Shown here piece after piece: positions 45,207-57,228 of a stretch of 64,000 nucleotides of DNA. Below the pieces are notes generated by a model. That model searched no databases. It was given only the letters and a program-made list of their open reading frames with translations, and was not told where the DNA came from. This DNA comes from Sphingobacterium oryzagri. Lineage in GTDB: Bacteria > Bacteroidota > Bacteroidia > Sphingobacteriales > Sphingobacteriaceae. Both the position numbers and the translations under genes were made by a program. The DNA lies in NCBI RefSeq assembly GCF_028736175.1, contig NZ_CP117880.1, forward strand, positions 4,526,001-4,590,000, given 5' to 3'. How positions within the stretch are numbered: the first letter of the stretch is position 1; the number at the start of each line of letters is the position of its first letter.

Positions 45207-45827
45207 ATGAATATCTTAATCGCAGATCAAAGTGAGGTAACAAGATTTGGGGTAAAGCTTGTTATTAAACAGGTGAAAAAAATATTTCAGATATTCGAGG
45301 CCTCAACGTACACCGAGGTTGTCGACACGATACGGCGAGAAGATATATCCTCGCTGTTCGTCAATTATTCAATACTCGATACACAGCTCAATCAGGCCGT
45401 CCACACCTTAATGGTTATCTCACCAAATCTAAAAGTATTGTTATTGTATCCTTACAGGGAAGATCATCTCGTGCCTCATGTTTTAAATTCGGGCGTTCAC
45501 GGGTATCTAAGTTTTAACGCATCATTGTCAGATTCTGTCAGTGCTATCAGTTCCTTCTTACGAATGGGTAAACATTTCTCTGCGGATATTTTGCAAAACA
45601 AGAAAATTATGAGTGATACGCCGCTGAGTAGGGAGGTGCTCTTATCGCTACTTTCACCCAAAGAAAAAGAGATATTATCCCATTTTTTGGATGGTAAGGA
45701 AACACATACCATAGCCGAGGCACTCAATATCAAATCCTCAACGGTATATACTTACAAATTTAGGATATTTTCCAAGCTAGGCGTAAGAAATTTGGTGCAG
45801 TTAAGCGAGGTTATTCAGATAATGTGA
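45207..45827 (+). CDS. LuxR/NarL-type regulator with degenerate receiver
   Basis: This 206-residue cytoplasmic DNA-binding protein has a receiver-like domain (about 1-125) and a LuxR-type HTH (about 145-205, LSPKEKEILSHFLDGKETH, EALNIKSSTVYTYKFRIFSKL). The receiver lacks the phosphorylation site: the expected acceptor Asp is Asn53 (SLFVNYSIL), the switch Ser/Thr region reads LLLYPYRED, and the conserved Lys near 103 is Phe (GYLSFN). It should not be controlled by ordinary phosphotransfer. No histidine kinase is adjacent. A 7-bp tandem repeat begins inside its stop codon. Targets are unknown; the GTTTAAAC boxes upstream are candidates for self-binding. Confidence 0.85.
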   Translation: MNILIADQSEVTRFGVKLVIKQVKKIFQIFEASTYTEVVDTIRREDISSLFVNYSILDTQLNQAVHTLMVISPNLKVLLLYPYREDHLVPHVLNSGVHGYLSFNASLSDSVSAISSFLRMGKHFSADILQNKKIMSDTPLSREVLLSLLSPKEKEILSHFLDGKETHTIAEALNIKSSTVYTYKFRIFSKLGVRNLVQLSEVIQIM

Positions 45828-45895
45828 GTGTTGAGTAGTGAGTAGTGGGTAGTGGGTATTGAGTAGTGGGTAGTGCGTATTGAGTATTGCGTATT
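45826..45895. repeat. Heptanucleotide tandem repeat, ten units
   Basis: Ten consecutive 7-bp units of the form G(A/G/C)GT(A/G)(T/G)T occur, most often GAGTAGT, GGGTAGT and GCGTATT. The first unit overlaps the TGA stop of the LuxR-type gene. The array ends just before the rRNA operon terminator region. Units are diverged, so it is either old or built from two or three alternating variants. Confidence 0.85.
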
Positions 45896-45968
45896 GAGCA
45901 CGGCTTTGTAGTTTGACGTTGGCTTGTAGCCGATAGCATTGCTTACTTATATACATACCTATGTGCTA

Positions 45969-46009
45969 TAAACAACAAAAGCTCGTCATCTTTCGATAAC
46001 GAGCTTCGT
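45969..46009 (-). terminator. rRNA operon terminator
   Basis: AAGCTCGT (45979-45986) pairs with ACGAGCTT (45999-46006). In minus sense the stem is followed by TTTTGTTGTTT. It lies just after the 5S gene and should end the rRNA transcript; the plus-strand side also has a short T-run. Confidence 0.8.
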
Positions 46010-46017
46010 TTTAAATT

Positions 46018-46127
46018 AGGCGCCGACCTACTCTCCCACCTGTTACGGCAATACCATCGGCTCTGGCGGGCTTGACTTCTCTGTTCGGAATGGGAAGAGG
46101 TAGACACCGCCGATATAGGCACCTGAA
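46018..46127 (-). rRNA. rrf: 5S ribosomal RNA
   Basis: The minus strand reads from CAGGTGCCTATATCGGCGG to GAGAGTAGGTCGGCGCC, with the 5' and 3' ends complementary (GGTGCC with GGCGCC) and the conserved inner segment CCATTCCGAACAGAGAAGT. Length near 110 nt is normal. Ends are placed by base pairing and may be off by a few bases. Confidence 0.95.
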
Positions 46128-46132
46128 GATCT

Positions 46133-46205
46133 TTAGTTAGATCGTAGTACTTAGATAATAGTACTTAGACTAATCTAAATACTAACTACTACATACTACC
46201 ATACT
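46133..46205. repeat. Spacer hairpin between 23S and 5S genes
   Basis: TAGTTAGATCGTAGTACTTA and following bases pair imperfectly with the later TACTACATACTACCATACTA. It resembles the three hairpin units in the 16S-23S spacer but lacks their CTGGCGAACCAG tip. Confidence 0.5.
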
Positions 46206-46258
46206 AAATATGACATGCATTGAAAGAAAGAAAAAGAAGGAAGACAACAACAATCTAC

Positions 46259-49145
<2,887 letters not shown>

Positions 49146-49365
49146 CGCTCATATACTCCTTTTGCTAAGTATATGGCTGCCTTTGTCCTAATAATTACCA
49201 AATATCTCTATCTGATAACACTCGGACTGCTGTTGTCTTCTCTTGTGTTTTCTTTCTTTCAATATGTCAAAGAACTCTTTTTTCAAAGTAAAAAGTCAAA
49301 ATTCAAAAGTCTAAAACCTTACAGGTCTTTTTATTTTTTACTTTTTAATTTTTACTTCGAAGATG

Positions 49366-49439
49366 TGGAGAATAACGGATTCGAACCGTTGACCCCCTGC
49401 GTGCAAGGCAGGTGCTCTAGCCAGCTGAGCTAATTCCCC
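49366..49439 (-). tRNA. tRNA-Ala (anticodon TGC)
   Basis: The 74-nt minus-strand gene folds as a cloverleaf: acceptor GGGGAAT with ATTCTCC, D arm TAGCTCAGCTGG, anticodon loop CTTGCAC with TGC, and T arm ACGGTTCGAATCCGT. CCA is not encoded. It is in the usual place after tRNA-Ile in the rRNA spacer. Confidence 0.97.
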
Positions 49440-49447
49440 TCTTTTTT

Positions 49448-49533
49448 TAGTAGTGAGTAATTAGATCGTAGTACCTAGATCCTGCTGGCGAACCAGGCTA
49501 ATCTATATACGACATACTATCTACTAAGTACTA
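49448..49533. repeat. 16S-23S spacer hairpin unit A
   Basis: This copy of an approximately 88-bp hairpin lies between the two tRNA genes. Its centre is CTGGCGAACCAG (49485-49496), a 4-bp stem on a CGAA loop, and the outer arms pair imperfectly (TAGTAGTGAGTAATTAGAT with TATACGACATACTATCTAC and following bases). It is the most diverged of three copies. Confidence 0.7.
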
Positions 49534-49537
49534 TCCG

Positions 49538-49611
49538 TAGTCCCGAGCAGATTTGAACTGCTGACCCCTACATTATCAGTGTAGTGCTCTAACCAACTGA
49601 GCTACGGGACT
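49538..49611 (-). tRNA. tRNA-Ile (anticodon GAT)
   Basis: The 74-nt minus-strand gene has acceptor AGTCCCG pairing perfectly with CGGGACT, D arm TAGCTCAGTTGG, anticodon loop CTGATAA with GAT, and T arm CAGTTCAAATCTG. CCA is not encoded. It lies after the 16S gene in transcription order. Confidence 0.97.
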
Positions 49612-49666
49612 AGCTTATCTTTATCTCTCGGTAACCACAGCCCTTAAGGGGTGGGTACTTTCTTCT

Positions 49667-49846
49667 TAGATATTAGTAGTTAGATAATAGTACTTAGAAT
49701 CTTTCTGGCGAACCAGTCTGATCTATATACTACATACTATCTACTAAATACTCTACTAGATATTAGTAGTTAGATAACCGTACTTAGAATCTTTCTGGCG
49801 AACCAGTATGATCTATATACTACATACTATCTACTAAATACTTTTT
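49667..49846. repeat. 16S-23S spacer hairpin units B and C (90-bp tandem duplication)
   Basis: Two nearly identical 90-bp units start at 49667 and 49757 with TAGATATTAGTAGTTAGATA. Each has the CTGGCGAACCAG tip (49705-49716 and 49795-49806) and long imperfect arms. They lie between 16S and tRNA-Ile and may act in rRNA precursor folding or processing. Confidence 0.85.
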
Positions 49847-49892
49847 CTTAACGATCATGATGTGGCGCAACGAGTGTCAATAAGGACACTCT

Positions 49893-51423
<1,531 letters not shown>

Positions 51424-51677
51424 ATAATGAATTGTTCGATACCAGACTATTTACTAATAAATAACCGGAATCGTTTTTTGTTATATCTTACGATCCGAAT
51501 TGACAGGTTGATTTCTTGTTATTGTATAACTTTCATCTTCCGACTACTCGTTACGCTACATGATCATCTTTCTTAAAGAACTTTCATCGCCGCCGCGTCG
51601 CGCTTTGGCTGTTTATATGTCTTACCACTTGCGCGGCTTGAGCTATCTTATTGTTTCCCTCCGTTTCGTTGGGACTG

Positions 51678-51708
51678 CAAAGGTAGAAGATTTTTTCGGT
51701 ATCGCAAA
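51678..51708 (-). promoter_or_regulatory. rRNA promoter P2
   Basis: In minus sense a TTTG (51705-51708), a 19-bp spacer and TACCTTTG (51678-51685) make a textbook Bacteroidota promoter. It would start about 250 nt before the 16S gene. Confidence 0.85.
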
Positions 51709-51833
51709 ATAAAGTTAAACTTTTTTTTTTGCTGCTCTTTGCAGAGCTTGCTACCGTGGAAACACCCTTCAATAAAGGCTTTTTCCTTCTTCCAATATGC
51801 GCTTTTCAATCGTCCCTCCCTTGCGGAGTGGTG

Positions 51834-51866
51834 CAAAGATAGAAACTTTGACGTATTACTTCCAAG
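51834..51866 (-). promoter_or_regulatory. rRNA promoter P1
   Basis: In minus sense CTTG (51863-51866), a 21-bp spacer and TATCTTTG (51834-51841) form a second, slightly weaker promoter 156 bp upstream of P2. Confidence 0.7.
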
Positions 51867-52062
51867 AAATACGTGCGTATTTATTCCCGAAACAACGCAA
51901 GACACTGGAAGACTGCAAGATATTTTTGCTAAAACGCATAAGCAAACATGTCAGCGCTCAAGGACGAGGGTATTTTTGTCGTATAAAGACTGCGAAATAA
52001 CACTTGGTTACAACTATCGATAACCCTCCTTCAGACTATTGGAAAAAAGCAATTGAATCCAT

Positions 52063-53274
52063 TTATCTGTCTTTAATGTTTGGCAGAAAACCGGTGACGA
52101 TACCTATCAACGGAAGAAAAGCGCAAACGTGAAACACATAATTTATGCTGGTATGATCGGCTAGCCAACCTAGCAATGCCGAACCTATTCCACCCATACC
52201 AAAGGCAAAGCCAAAAAACAGGCCTGCAATGGTGCCTACTTTTCCAGGCATAAGATCGGTAGCATAGACCAAAATGGCCGAAAATGCAGAAGATATAATC
52301 AGCCCGATGATCATCGCTAAACCTATCGTCGCAGCCAAACCAACATGCGGCAGCAATAAAGTAAATGGCGCAGCTCCTAAAATGGAAATCCAAATAATCA
52401 ATTTACGGCCGTAACGATCTCCCAAAGGACCACCCAATATAGTGCCTGCGGCCACCGAAGCAAGGAATGCAAACAAATAGATTTGCGATTGTTGTACGGG
52501 AAGATTGAATTTATCGATCAAATAAAAGGTAAAATAGCTGGTCATCGACGCCATATAAAAATATTTAGAGAAGATAAGAACCAACAAAATGATGATAGAC
52601 ACTATCACCCTGCGCTTACTTAAGCCAGGAGCATACACCGGCACGTCAATAACGACACGACGAGTTTGTCTTTCGGTAAGATGCGCTTTGTACCAACGCC
52701 CCACGACAGACAAGACAACGATACCTAGAATGGCGAAGAGGGCAAACCAGCGAATATAGCTTTGCCCATGCGGAATGACGATGAGCGCGGCCATCAACGG
52801 TCCGATAGCACTACCAGCATTACCACCCACCTGAAAAATAGATTGCGCTAATCCTTTTCTACCGCCAGAAGCCAATTGAGCCACACGCGAAGCTTCGGGA
52901 TGAAAGACAGATGAGCCCACCCCAATGAGCGCAACAGAAACCAAAATAAAGAAAAAGCTACTCGCCATAGAAAGCGAGATCAGTCCCAATAACGTGAAAC
53001 CCATACCAATGGCTAACGATTGCGGATTTGGCTTTCGATCGGTATAATGCCCCACAAAAGGCTGTAAAATAGATGCAGCAAGCTGAAAAACAAGGGTAAT
53101 CAATCCAATTTGGCTAAAACTTAGCTTAAAATTAACTTTCAGCATGGGGTAAATCGAAGGAATAACAGATTGCAGTAAATCATTCAGCAGGTGTCCAAAG
53201 CTAATAGCAAATAGAATACTGTATACGGTACTTTTTACCAAAGGGCTGGCCGCCGGGCCTACGGTTGTTTTCAT
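52063..53274 (-). CDS. MFS transporter, fosmidomycin-resistance (Fsr) type
   Basis: This 403-residue inner membrane protein has about 12 hydrophobic helices and the major-facilitator loop motif FVGHYTDRKPNPQ after helix 2, with a related GGPLGDRYGRKLII after helix 8. VFHPEASRVAQLASGGRKG and SIFQVGGNAGSAIGPL are typical of the Fsr family of efflux pumps. The natural substrate is not predictable. It lies 9 bp after the FadR-type regulator gene, so the two form one unit and the regulator probably controls the pump. Confidence 0.88.
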   Translation of the reverse strand: MKTTVGPAASPLVKSTVYSILFAISFGHLLNDLLQSVIPSIYPMLKVNFKLSFSQIGLITLVFQLAASILQPFVGHYTDRKPNPQSLAIGMGFTLLGLISLSMASSFFFILVSVALIGVGSSVFHPEASRVAQLASGGRKGLAQSIFQVGGNAGSAIGPLMAALIVIPHGQSYIRWFALFAILGIVVLSVVGRWYKAHLTERQTRRVVIDVPVYAPGLSKRRVIVSIIILLVLIFSKYFYMASMTSYFTFYLIDKFNLPVQQSQIYLFAFLASVAAGTILGGPLGDRYGRKLIIWISILGAAPFTLLLPHVGLAATIGLAMIIGLIISSAFSAILVYATDLMPGKVGTIAGLFFGFAFGMGGIGSALLGWLADHTSINYVFHVCAFLPLIGIVTGFLPNIKDR

Positions 53275-53283
53275 GATAATAAA

Positions 53284-53931
53284 CTAGACAGCTTCAATAA
53301 TTTCGTTTAAAAATTCGTGCGCGCGCAACGCATCACGCTGCTTAATCGCCGTAAACAATTTTACATGTGCCTCCTGGGTATCCAAAAAAACCTGAGTATG
53401 TTGATAAATTTGTTTGAACGCTAAACTAACATGTTTCGAAGAGGCACTATACAATTCTGTGAGCATCGGATTCCCGCAAGCGTCCGCGATAGCTTGATGG
53501 AATAAAATATCAGCTTCAATGCAAGCGATTAATTCACCACTTTCTGCCTTCGCTTTGCGATCATCCAGCAATAAAGACATCTTATGCAAATCTTTATCTG
53601 TTCTATTTAACGCAGCTTTCTCTGCGATCCGTATTTCAAGCAGCTGGCGAACTTCTAACAAATCAGCTAATGATGCTCTTTCAAAAGCTTGCCCCAAAGT
53701 CTCATTTCCTTCTTTCTCTGCGACAAATGTGCCGACCCCCTGTTGCACGCGCAAATAGCCTAAATTGGATAAAATACGGATGGCTTCCCGAATACTCGAC
53801 CGCCCAACCCCAAAAGTTTTCATCAATGCTGGCTCTGTTGGCAGCTTGGTATCCAGTGGATATACCCCCGATCTAATTTGTTCTTTAAGTCGCTCCGCAA
53901 CCTCTTCTGCTAAAGAAATTCTTTTTATCAT
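53284..53931 (-). CDS. FadR-type GntR regulator (FCD domain)
   Basis: This 215-residue cytoplasmic regulator has an N-terminal GntR winged helix (about 5-72: EEVAERLKEQIRSGVYPLD, LPTEPALMKTFGVGRSSIREAIRILSNLG, RVQQGVGTFV) and a C-terminal all-helical FCD ligand domain (about 90-210) with DILFHQAIADACGNPMLTEL, where Asp and His residues usually bind a metal. It is the first gene of a two-gene unit with the Fsr-like pump. An inverted repeat directly upstream overlaps its probable promoter, which suggests autorepression. Confidence 0.88.
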   Translation of the reverse strand: MIKRISLAEEVAERLKEQIRSGVYPLDTKLPTEPALMKTFGVGRSSIREAIRILSNLGYLRVQQGVGTFVAEKEGNETLGQAFERASLADLLEVRQLLEIRIAEKAALNRTDKDLHKMSLLLDDRKAKAESGELIACIEADILFHQAIADACGNPMLTELYSASSKHVSLAFKQIYQHTQVFLDTQEAHVKLFTAIKQRDALRAHEFLNEIIEAV

Positions 53932-53933
53932 AT

Positions 53934-53969
53934 GTAATTCATCTGATGATATGATGAGTTACAAAACTA
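53934..53969 (-). promoter_or_regulatory. Promoter and candidate operator of the FadR-type regulator
   Basis: GTAATTCATC (53934-53943) and GATGAGTTAC (53953-53962) are inverted 10-bp arms with one mismatch. In minus sense the -7 box TAGTTTTG (53962-53969) abuts them, so a bound regulator would cover the transcription start. No good -33 element is seen. Confidence 0.55.
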
Positions 53970-54021
53970 TATTTTTTTATGTAAAATTTGAATGGGTTTT
54001 CTGAAAAAATATATGCGCAGA

Positions 54022-54510
54022 CTATAACAGCTGGTGAGATTCCTTAATGGTATTCATGACGAAGATACTTTTCGTTTGTCCGATGCCCGCAATTTCGGAT
54101 AGCCTATTCACGAAGAAATCGTGAAAATCATCCATATCGGCGGCAACGATCTTGAGCACAAAATCAAAATCGCCACTGATATTGTGAAACTCAATAACTT
54201 CCGGAAGTTGAGCTACTTCGGCAATAAACTTTCCGGCCGACTGTTTATTGTGCACACGCAAAGCAACCATACAAAGCACCAACAACCCTTTATCAATTTT
54301 CTTCCTATCCAGCACCGCTACATACTCCTTGATAATCCCGGCTTGCTCCAAGCGCTTGATACGTTCATGCGTTGGGGTCGGACTTAAGTGTATTTTTGAT
54401 GCAATTTCCCGAACACTCAATTTCGCATCTTGCTCCAACAATCGTAGTATTTCCAGATCTTTCGTATCTGGTGTGAACGTTCCTTTTCCCTGCTGTTCTC
54501 TTACATTCAT
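54022..54510 (-). CDS. Lrp/AsnC-family transcriptional regulator
   Basis: This 162-residue DNA-binding protein has an N-terminal HTH (about 18-65: LRLLEQDAKLSVREIASKIHLSPTP, THERIKRLEQAGII) and a C-terminal RAM ligand-binding domain (about 80-155, LPEVIEFHNISGDFDFVLKI with the GDFD turn). It likely responds to an amino acid or small effector. It is divergent from the DHA2 transporter across 123 bp containing repeated AACAAAT boxes. Confidence 0.92.
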   Translation of the reverse strand: MNVREQQGKGTFTPDTKDLEILRLLEQDAKLSVREIASKIHLSPTPTHERIKRLEQAGIIKEYVAVLDRKKIDKGLLVLCMVALRVHNKQSAGKFIAEVAQLPEVIEFHNISGDFDFVLKIVAADMDDFHDFFVNRLSEIAGIGQTKSIFVMNTIKESHQLL

Positions 54511-54633
54511 AAGAAATCTTTATTAACAGAACAAATTAACATAAAAATGTATTATAAAATTACATTTGTTCCAAATATTTATTAATAACAAATCACATGT
54601 ATTACAATATTAGCTTTGCAGCAAATTTTACGC
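54511..54633. promoter_or_regulatory. Lrp-MFS divergent promoter region
   Basis: The -7 box TACATTTG (54561-54568) points toward the transporter. Three AACAAAT heptamers are present: forward at 54530-54536, inverted at 54564-54570 over the -7 box, and forward at 54587-54593. They are candidate Lrp contact sites. Confidence 0.45.
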
Positions 54634-56028
54634 ATGCACAAGTCAAAAAACACCATACTAATGCTGGCTTCTATAGGCACGTTTGTAGAAGCATTGGATA
54701 TTGCCATCATCAACTTAACAATTCCGGCTATTCAGGCTCAATTCGCCATTGATTACGACACCGTGCAATGGCTACAAACATTGTATGTCCTTTTTTTTGG
54801 TGGTTTTTTAATTATCGGTGGAAAATTAGCCGATAAAGTTGGCCGCAGGCCCATGTTCTTGTGGGGCGGAGCGATCTTTCTTTTAGCTTCATTAGGCGCG
54901 GGCGTTGCGCCTAGCTTTTTGAGTTTGGCTATTTTCCGGGCGATACAAGGTTTTGGAGCGGCCATTTTGATGCCTGCATCACTCGCTATCGTTACCAACA
55001 CCTTTCAAGAACCACAAGAACGAAGCCGCGCGATAGGCATTTTTAGTTCTTTCGCCGCCATCGGTTCCGGTAGCGGACTGTCGCTTGGCGGTATGATCAG
55101 TACTTACTGGAGCTGGCATTGGGTATTTCTAATAAACGTACCCATTCTAGCGATCACGCTTATCCTCGCTTTATCTTATTTACCGAAAGGCCAACAAGAA
55201 AAACAACAGGGCAGCAACGATTTTCTATCAGGCATATTGCTCGTGCTCGGTTTGTTATTTCTTACCTTCGGCATACACGACCTCGGAAATTTTAACGAAC
55301 GCCCTTATCTTATCGGCGGATGCTTCACCATGACCGCATTGCTGATCAGCTTGTTTGTAAAGCGCCTGTTAACATCGAGCCATCCGTTGATTTCGCCGAC
55401 TCTTTTCCAGAACCGCTCGTTGGTGATTTCCAACCTGGCCTTCTTTATGTTGGGCGCGCTCTTTATTGGTTTCTTATTTTTGATCTCGCTGATGCTACAA
55501 CAGGATATGGGTTATAGCTCGGCATCTGCAGGATTGATGCTCGTGCCTTTCAGTATTTTGTCTGCATTGATAGCCAAGTTTGCGATTCCTTCATTGACAA
55601 AAAAAACATCTCCTGCTCGACTGGGTGTGCTGGGCATGTCATTTATGCTCGTCGGATCTTGCACATTATTGATCGCCATTTACCTCGACCATCCGCTTTT
55701 TCTGGTTTTGTGCGGCGCCGCTTGTATATCAGGCATTGGCATGACCATCTGCTTCACCAGCCTCTCGGTTCTCGGCGTTAAAGATGTATCGATCGATCAA
55801 CACGGCATCGCGTCAAGCTTAACCAGCACCACCTATTTTCTTGGCGCCGGCATCGGGTTATCCTTGCTTACGCTTGTCAGCAAATTTATTCCATCCACAT
55901 TGGCAGTAGGCCCATTAAGCTTAGCCATCGTTATGCTCTATTCCATTCTCGGCATTTTTCTGCTTTTATACTTAAGTTATGCAGACAAACGTAGTGTGGC
56001 AAAAAGATTACAGACGGCACAAGCTTAA
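54634..56028 (+). CDS. MFS transporter, DHA2 (EmrB/QacA) type
   Basis: This 464-residue inner membrane drug/proton antiporter-like protein has about 14 hydrophobic segments. FVEALDIAIINLTIPAIQ (motif D1 region), GGKLADKVGRRPMFLWGG (motif A) and IFSSFAAIGSGSGLSLGGMI (motif C region) are typical of DHA2 efflux pumps. I start at the ATG at 54634 rather than an upstream TTG. It is followed after 42 bp by an SDR oxidoreductase gene and faces an Lrp-type regulator, a common arrangement for inducible efflux. Substrate unknown. Confidence 0.9.
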   Translation: MHKSKNTILMLASIGTFVEALDIAIINLTIPAIQAQFAIDYDTVQWLQTLYVLFFGGFLIIGGKLADKVGRRPMFLWGGAIFLLASLGAGVAPSFLSLAIFRAIQGFGAAILMPASLAIVTNTFQEPQERSRAIGIFSSFAAIGSGSGLSLGGMISTYWSWHWVFLINVPILAITLILALSYLPKGQQEKQQGSNDFLSGILLVLGLLFLTFGIHDLGNFNERPYLIGGCFTMTALLISLFVKRLLTSSHPLISPTLFQNRSLVISNLAFFMLGALFIGFLFLISLMLQQDMGYSSASAGLMLVPFSILSALIAKFAIPSLTKKTSPARLGVLGMSFMLVGSCTLLIAIYLDHPLFLVLCGAACISGIGMTICFTSLSVLGVKDVSIDQHGIASSLTSTTYFLGAGIGLSLLTLVSKFIPSTLAVGPLSLAIVMLYSILGIFLLLYLSYADKRSVAKRLQTAQA

Positions 56029-56070
56029 TACGGCAAGCATTATCTAATTTTGAGCAAAAACGTATTTCAC

Positions 56071-56790
56071 ATGATTGATTTAAAAGGAAAAACAGCATTT
56101 ATCACCGGTGGCGGACGAGGCTTAGGAAAAGCGACGGCTATAGCTTTGGCAAAAGAAGGCGTAAACATTGCGATTAGCGGCCGCCATGAACAGCACTTGA
56201 AAGACACCGTCAGCGAATTGACCGCTTACGGGGTTAAAGCGACTTATGCGGTATTCAATGTAGGCAACCAAATGGAAGTAAATGACGGTATCGAGCAGCT
56301 TACCGCAACGTTTCCACAGATCGATATTTTAATCAATAATGCCGGTATTGCAGCATTTGGCAGCGTCGAAGAAATGCCCAGCAGCAAATGGGAAGAAATT
56401 ATCCAAATCAACGTATTGGGCGTTTACTATGTCGCGAAAGCAATCGTTCCTATTATGAAAGCACAAGGTAGTGGTGACATCATCAATATCGCTTCTACAG
56501 CCGGACTTAAAGGTAGCGCAAACTCATCCGCCTATAGTGCTTCCAAATCTGCTGTGATCGGATTTTCAGAATCCTTAATGTATGAAATGCGTAAAGAAAA
56601 CATCCGCGTAACTACATTAACGCCCAGTACCATCGCAACCGATATGGCCATGACAGACCTTAAAATTACGGATGGAAATCCTGAAAAAATATTGCAGCCT
56701 GAAGACTTTGCCGAACTCATTACCGACATTTTGAAATTCAATAAGAGAGCACTAATTGCCAGTGCTTCGATTTTCTCGACGAATCCGTAA
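56071..56790 (+). CDS. SDR-family oxidoreductase (FabG-like)
   Basis: This 239-residue NAD(P)H-dependent short-chain dehydrogenase has the cofactor motif ITGGGRGLGKATA, LINNAGIAAFGS, and the catalytic Ser (IASTAG), Tyr and Lys in YSASKSAVIG. FabG/3-ketoacyl reductase family members look like this, but many short-chain dehydrogenases with other substrates do too. The ATG at 56071 gives the usual start MIDLKGKTAFITGG; a TTG seven codons earlier is less likely. It is probably cotranscribed with the transporter upstream. Confidence 0.9.
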   Translation: MIDLKGKTAFITGGGRGLGKATAIALAKEGVNIAISGRHEQHLKDTVSELTAYGVKATYAVFNVGNQMEVNDGIEQLTATFPQIDILINNAGIAAFGSVEEMPSSKWEEIIQINVLGVYYVAKAIVPIMKAQGSGDIINIASTAGLKGSANSSAYSASKSAVIGFSESLMYEMRKENIRVTTLTPSTIATDMAMTDLKITDGNPEKILQPEDFAELITDILKFNKRALIASASIFSTNP

Positions 56791-57228
56791 AAAAACACGA
56801 TACACAACGCGAAAATCAACTTTTTGGCACAAAATTTGATTATTTGTTCGCTCATAATTTAGGTTAATAATTGGTTTGGAAGTCCCAAAGTCGCCCGACT
56901 TTGGGCTTCTTCTTTTTTAAAGCGTTTACGCTTAATATTCATATCTCCTCCAATTATTTCGTTTGATCCACACGGGGAGATGCTATCGTAAAAAGATTGA
57001 TGTCCACTGCTCGTTAACAAAAACATATCCCGAATCAACTACTGCTTTCGTATTCACTGGTATTCGCGCCTTAATTTCAAATCTTCCGTCGTGCAAAAGC
57101 AATTTAACTTTATGTACTACTTTGCTTATTTTTACGGGAAGGTATATGCCAGCAAAGTTGGAAGGTTCAGGCGTACTAGCTAGCATATCAAGCTAATTTT
57201 AAACATGTTGATTATAAAGTAGGAGATA
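56791..57228. other. Intergenic region with terminator and a doubtful small frame
   Basis: This 438-bp stretch holds the terminator at 56882-56918. A 67-codon minus-strand frame at 56983-57186 looks somewhat protein-like (AGIYLPVKISKVVHKVKLLL, VVDSGYVFVNEQW) but has no recognised family, promoter or neighbours; it may be a gene remnant. An AGGAG at 57221-57225 precedes the sulfatase ATG. Confidence 0.4.
56882..56918 (+). terminator. Rho-independent terminator after the SDR gene
   Basis: CCCAAAGTC (56884-56892) pairs with GACTTTGGG (56897-56905) and is followed by a T-rich tail (CTTCTTCTTTTTT). It should end the transporter-SDR transcript. Confidence 0.88.

Larger units (their letters stand above)
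51424..52062 (-). promoter_or_regulatory. rRNA operon leader and upstream region
   Basis: This 639-bp gap has two tandem promoters (51678-51708 and 51834-51866), a leader of about 250 nt before 16S, and no gene. Short frames here have no coding character. The part from about 51870 to 52062 shows nothing I can name. Confidence 0.6.

Noticed and set aside
49448-49846. CRISPR array in the rRNA spacer
   Set aside because: The units are adjacent 90-bp hairpins without unique spacers; there are no cas genes.
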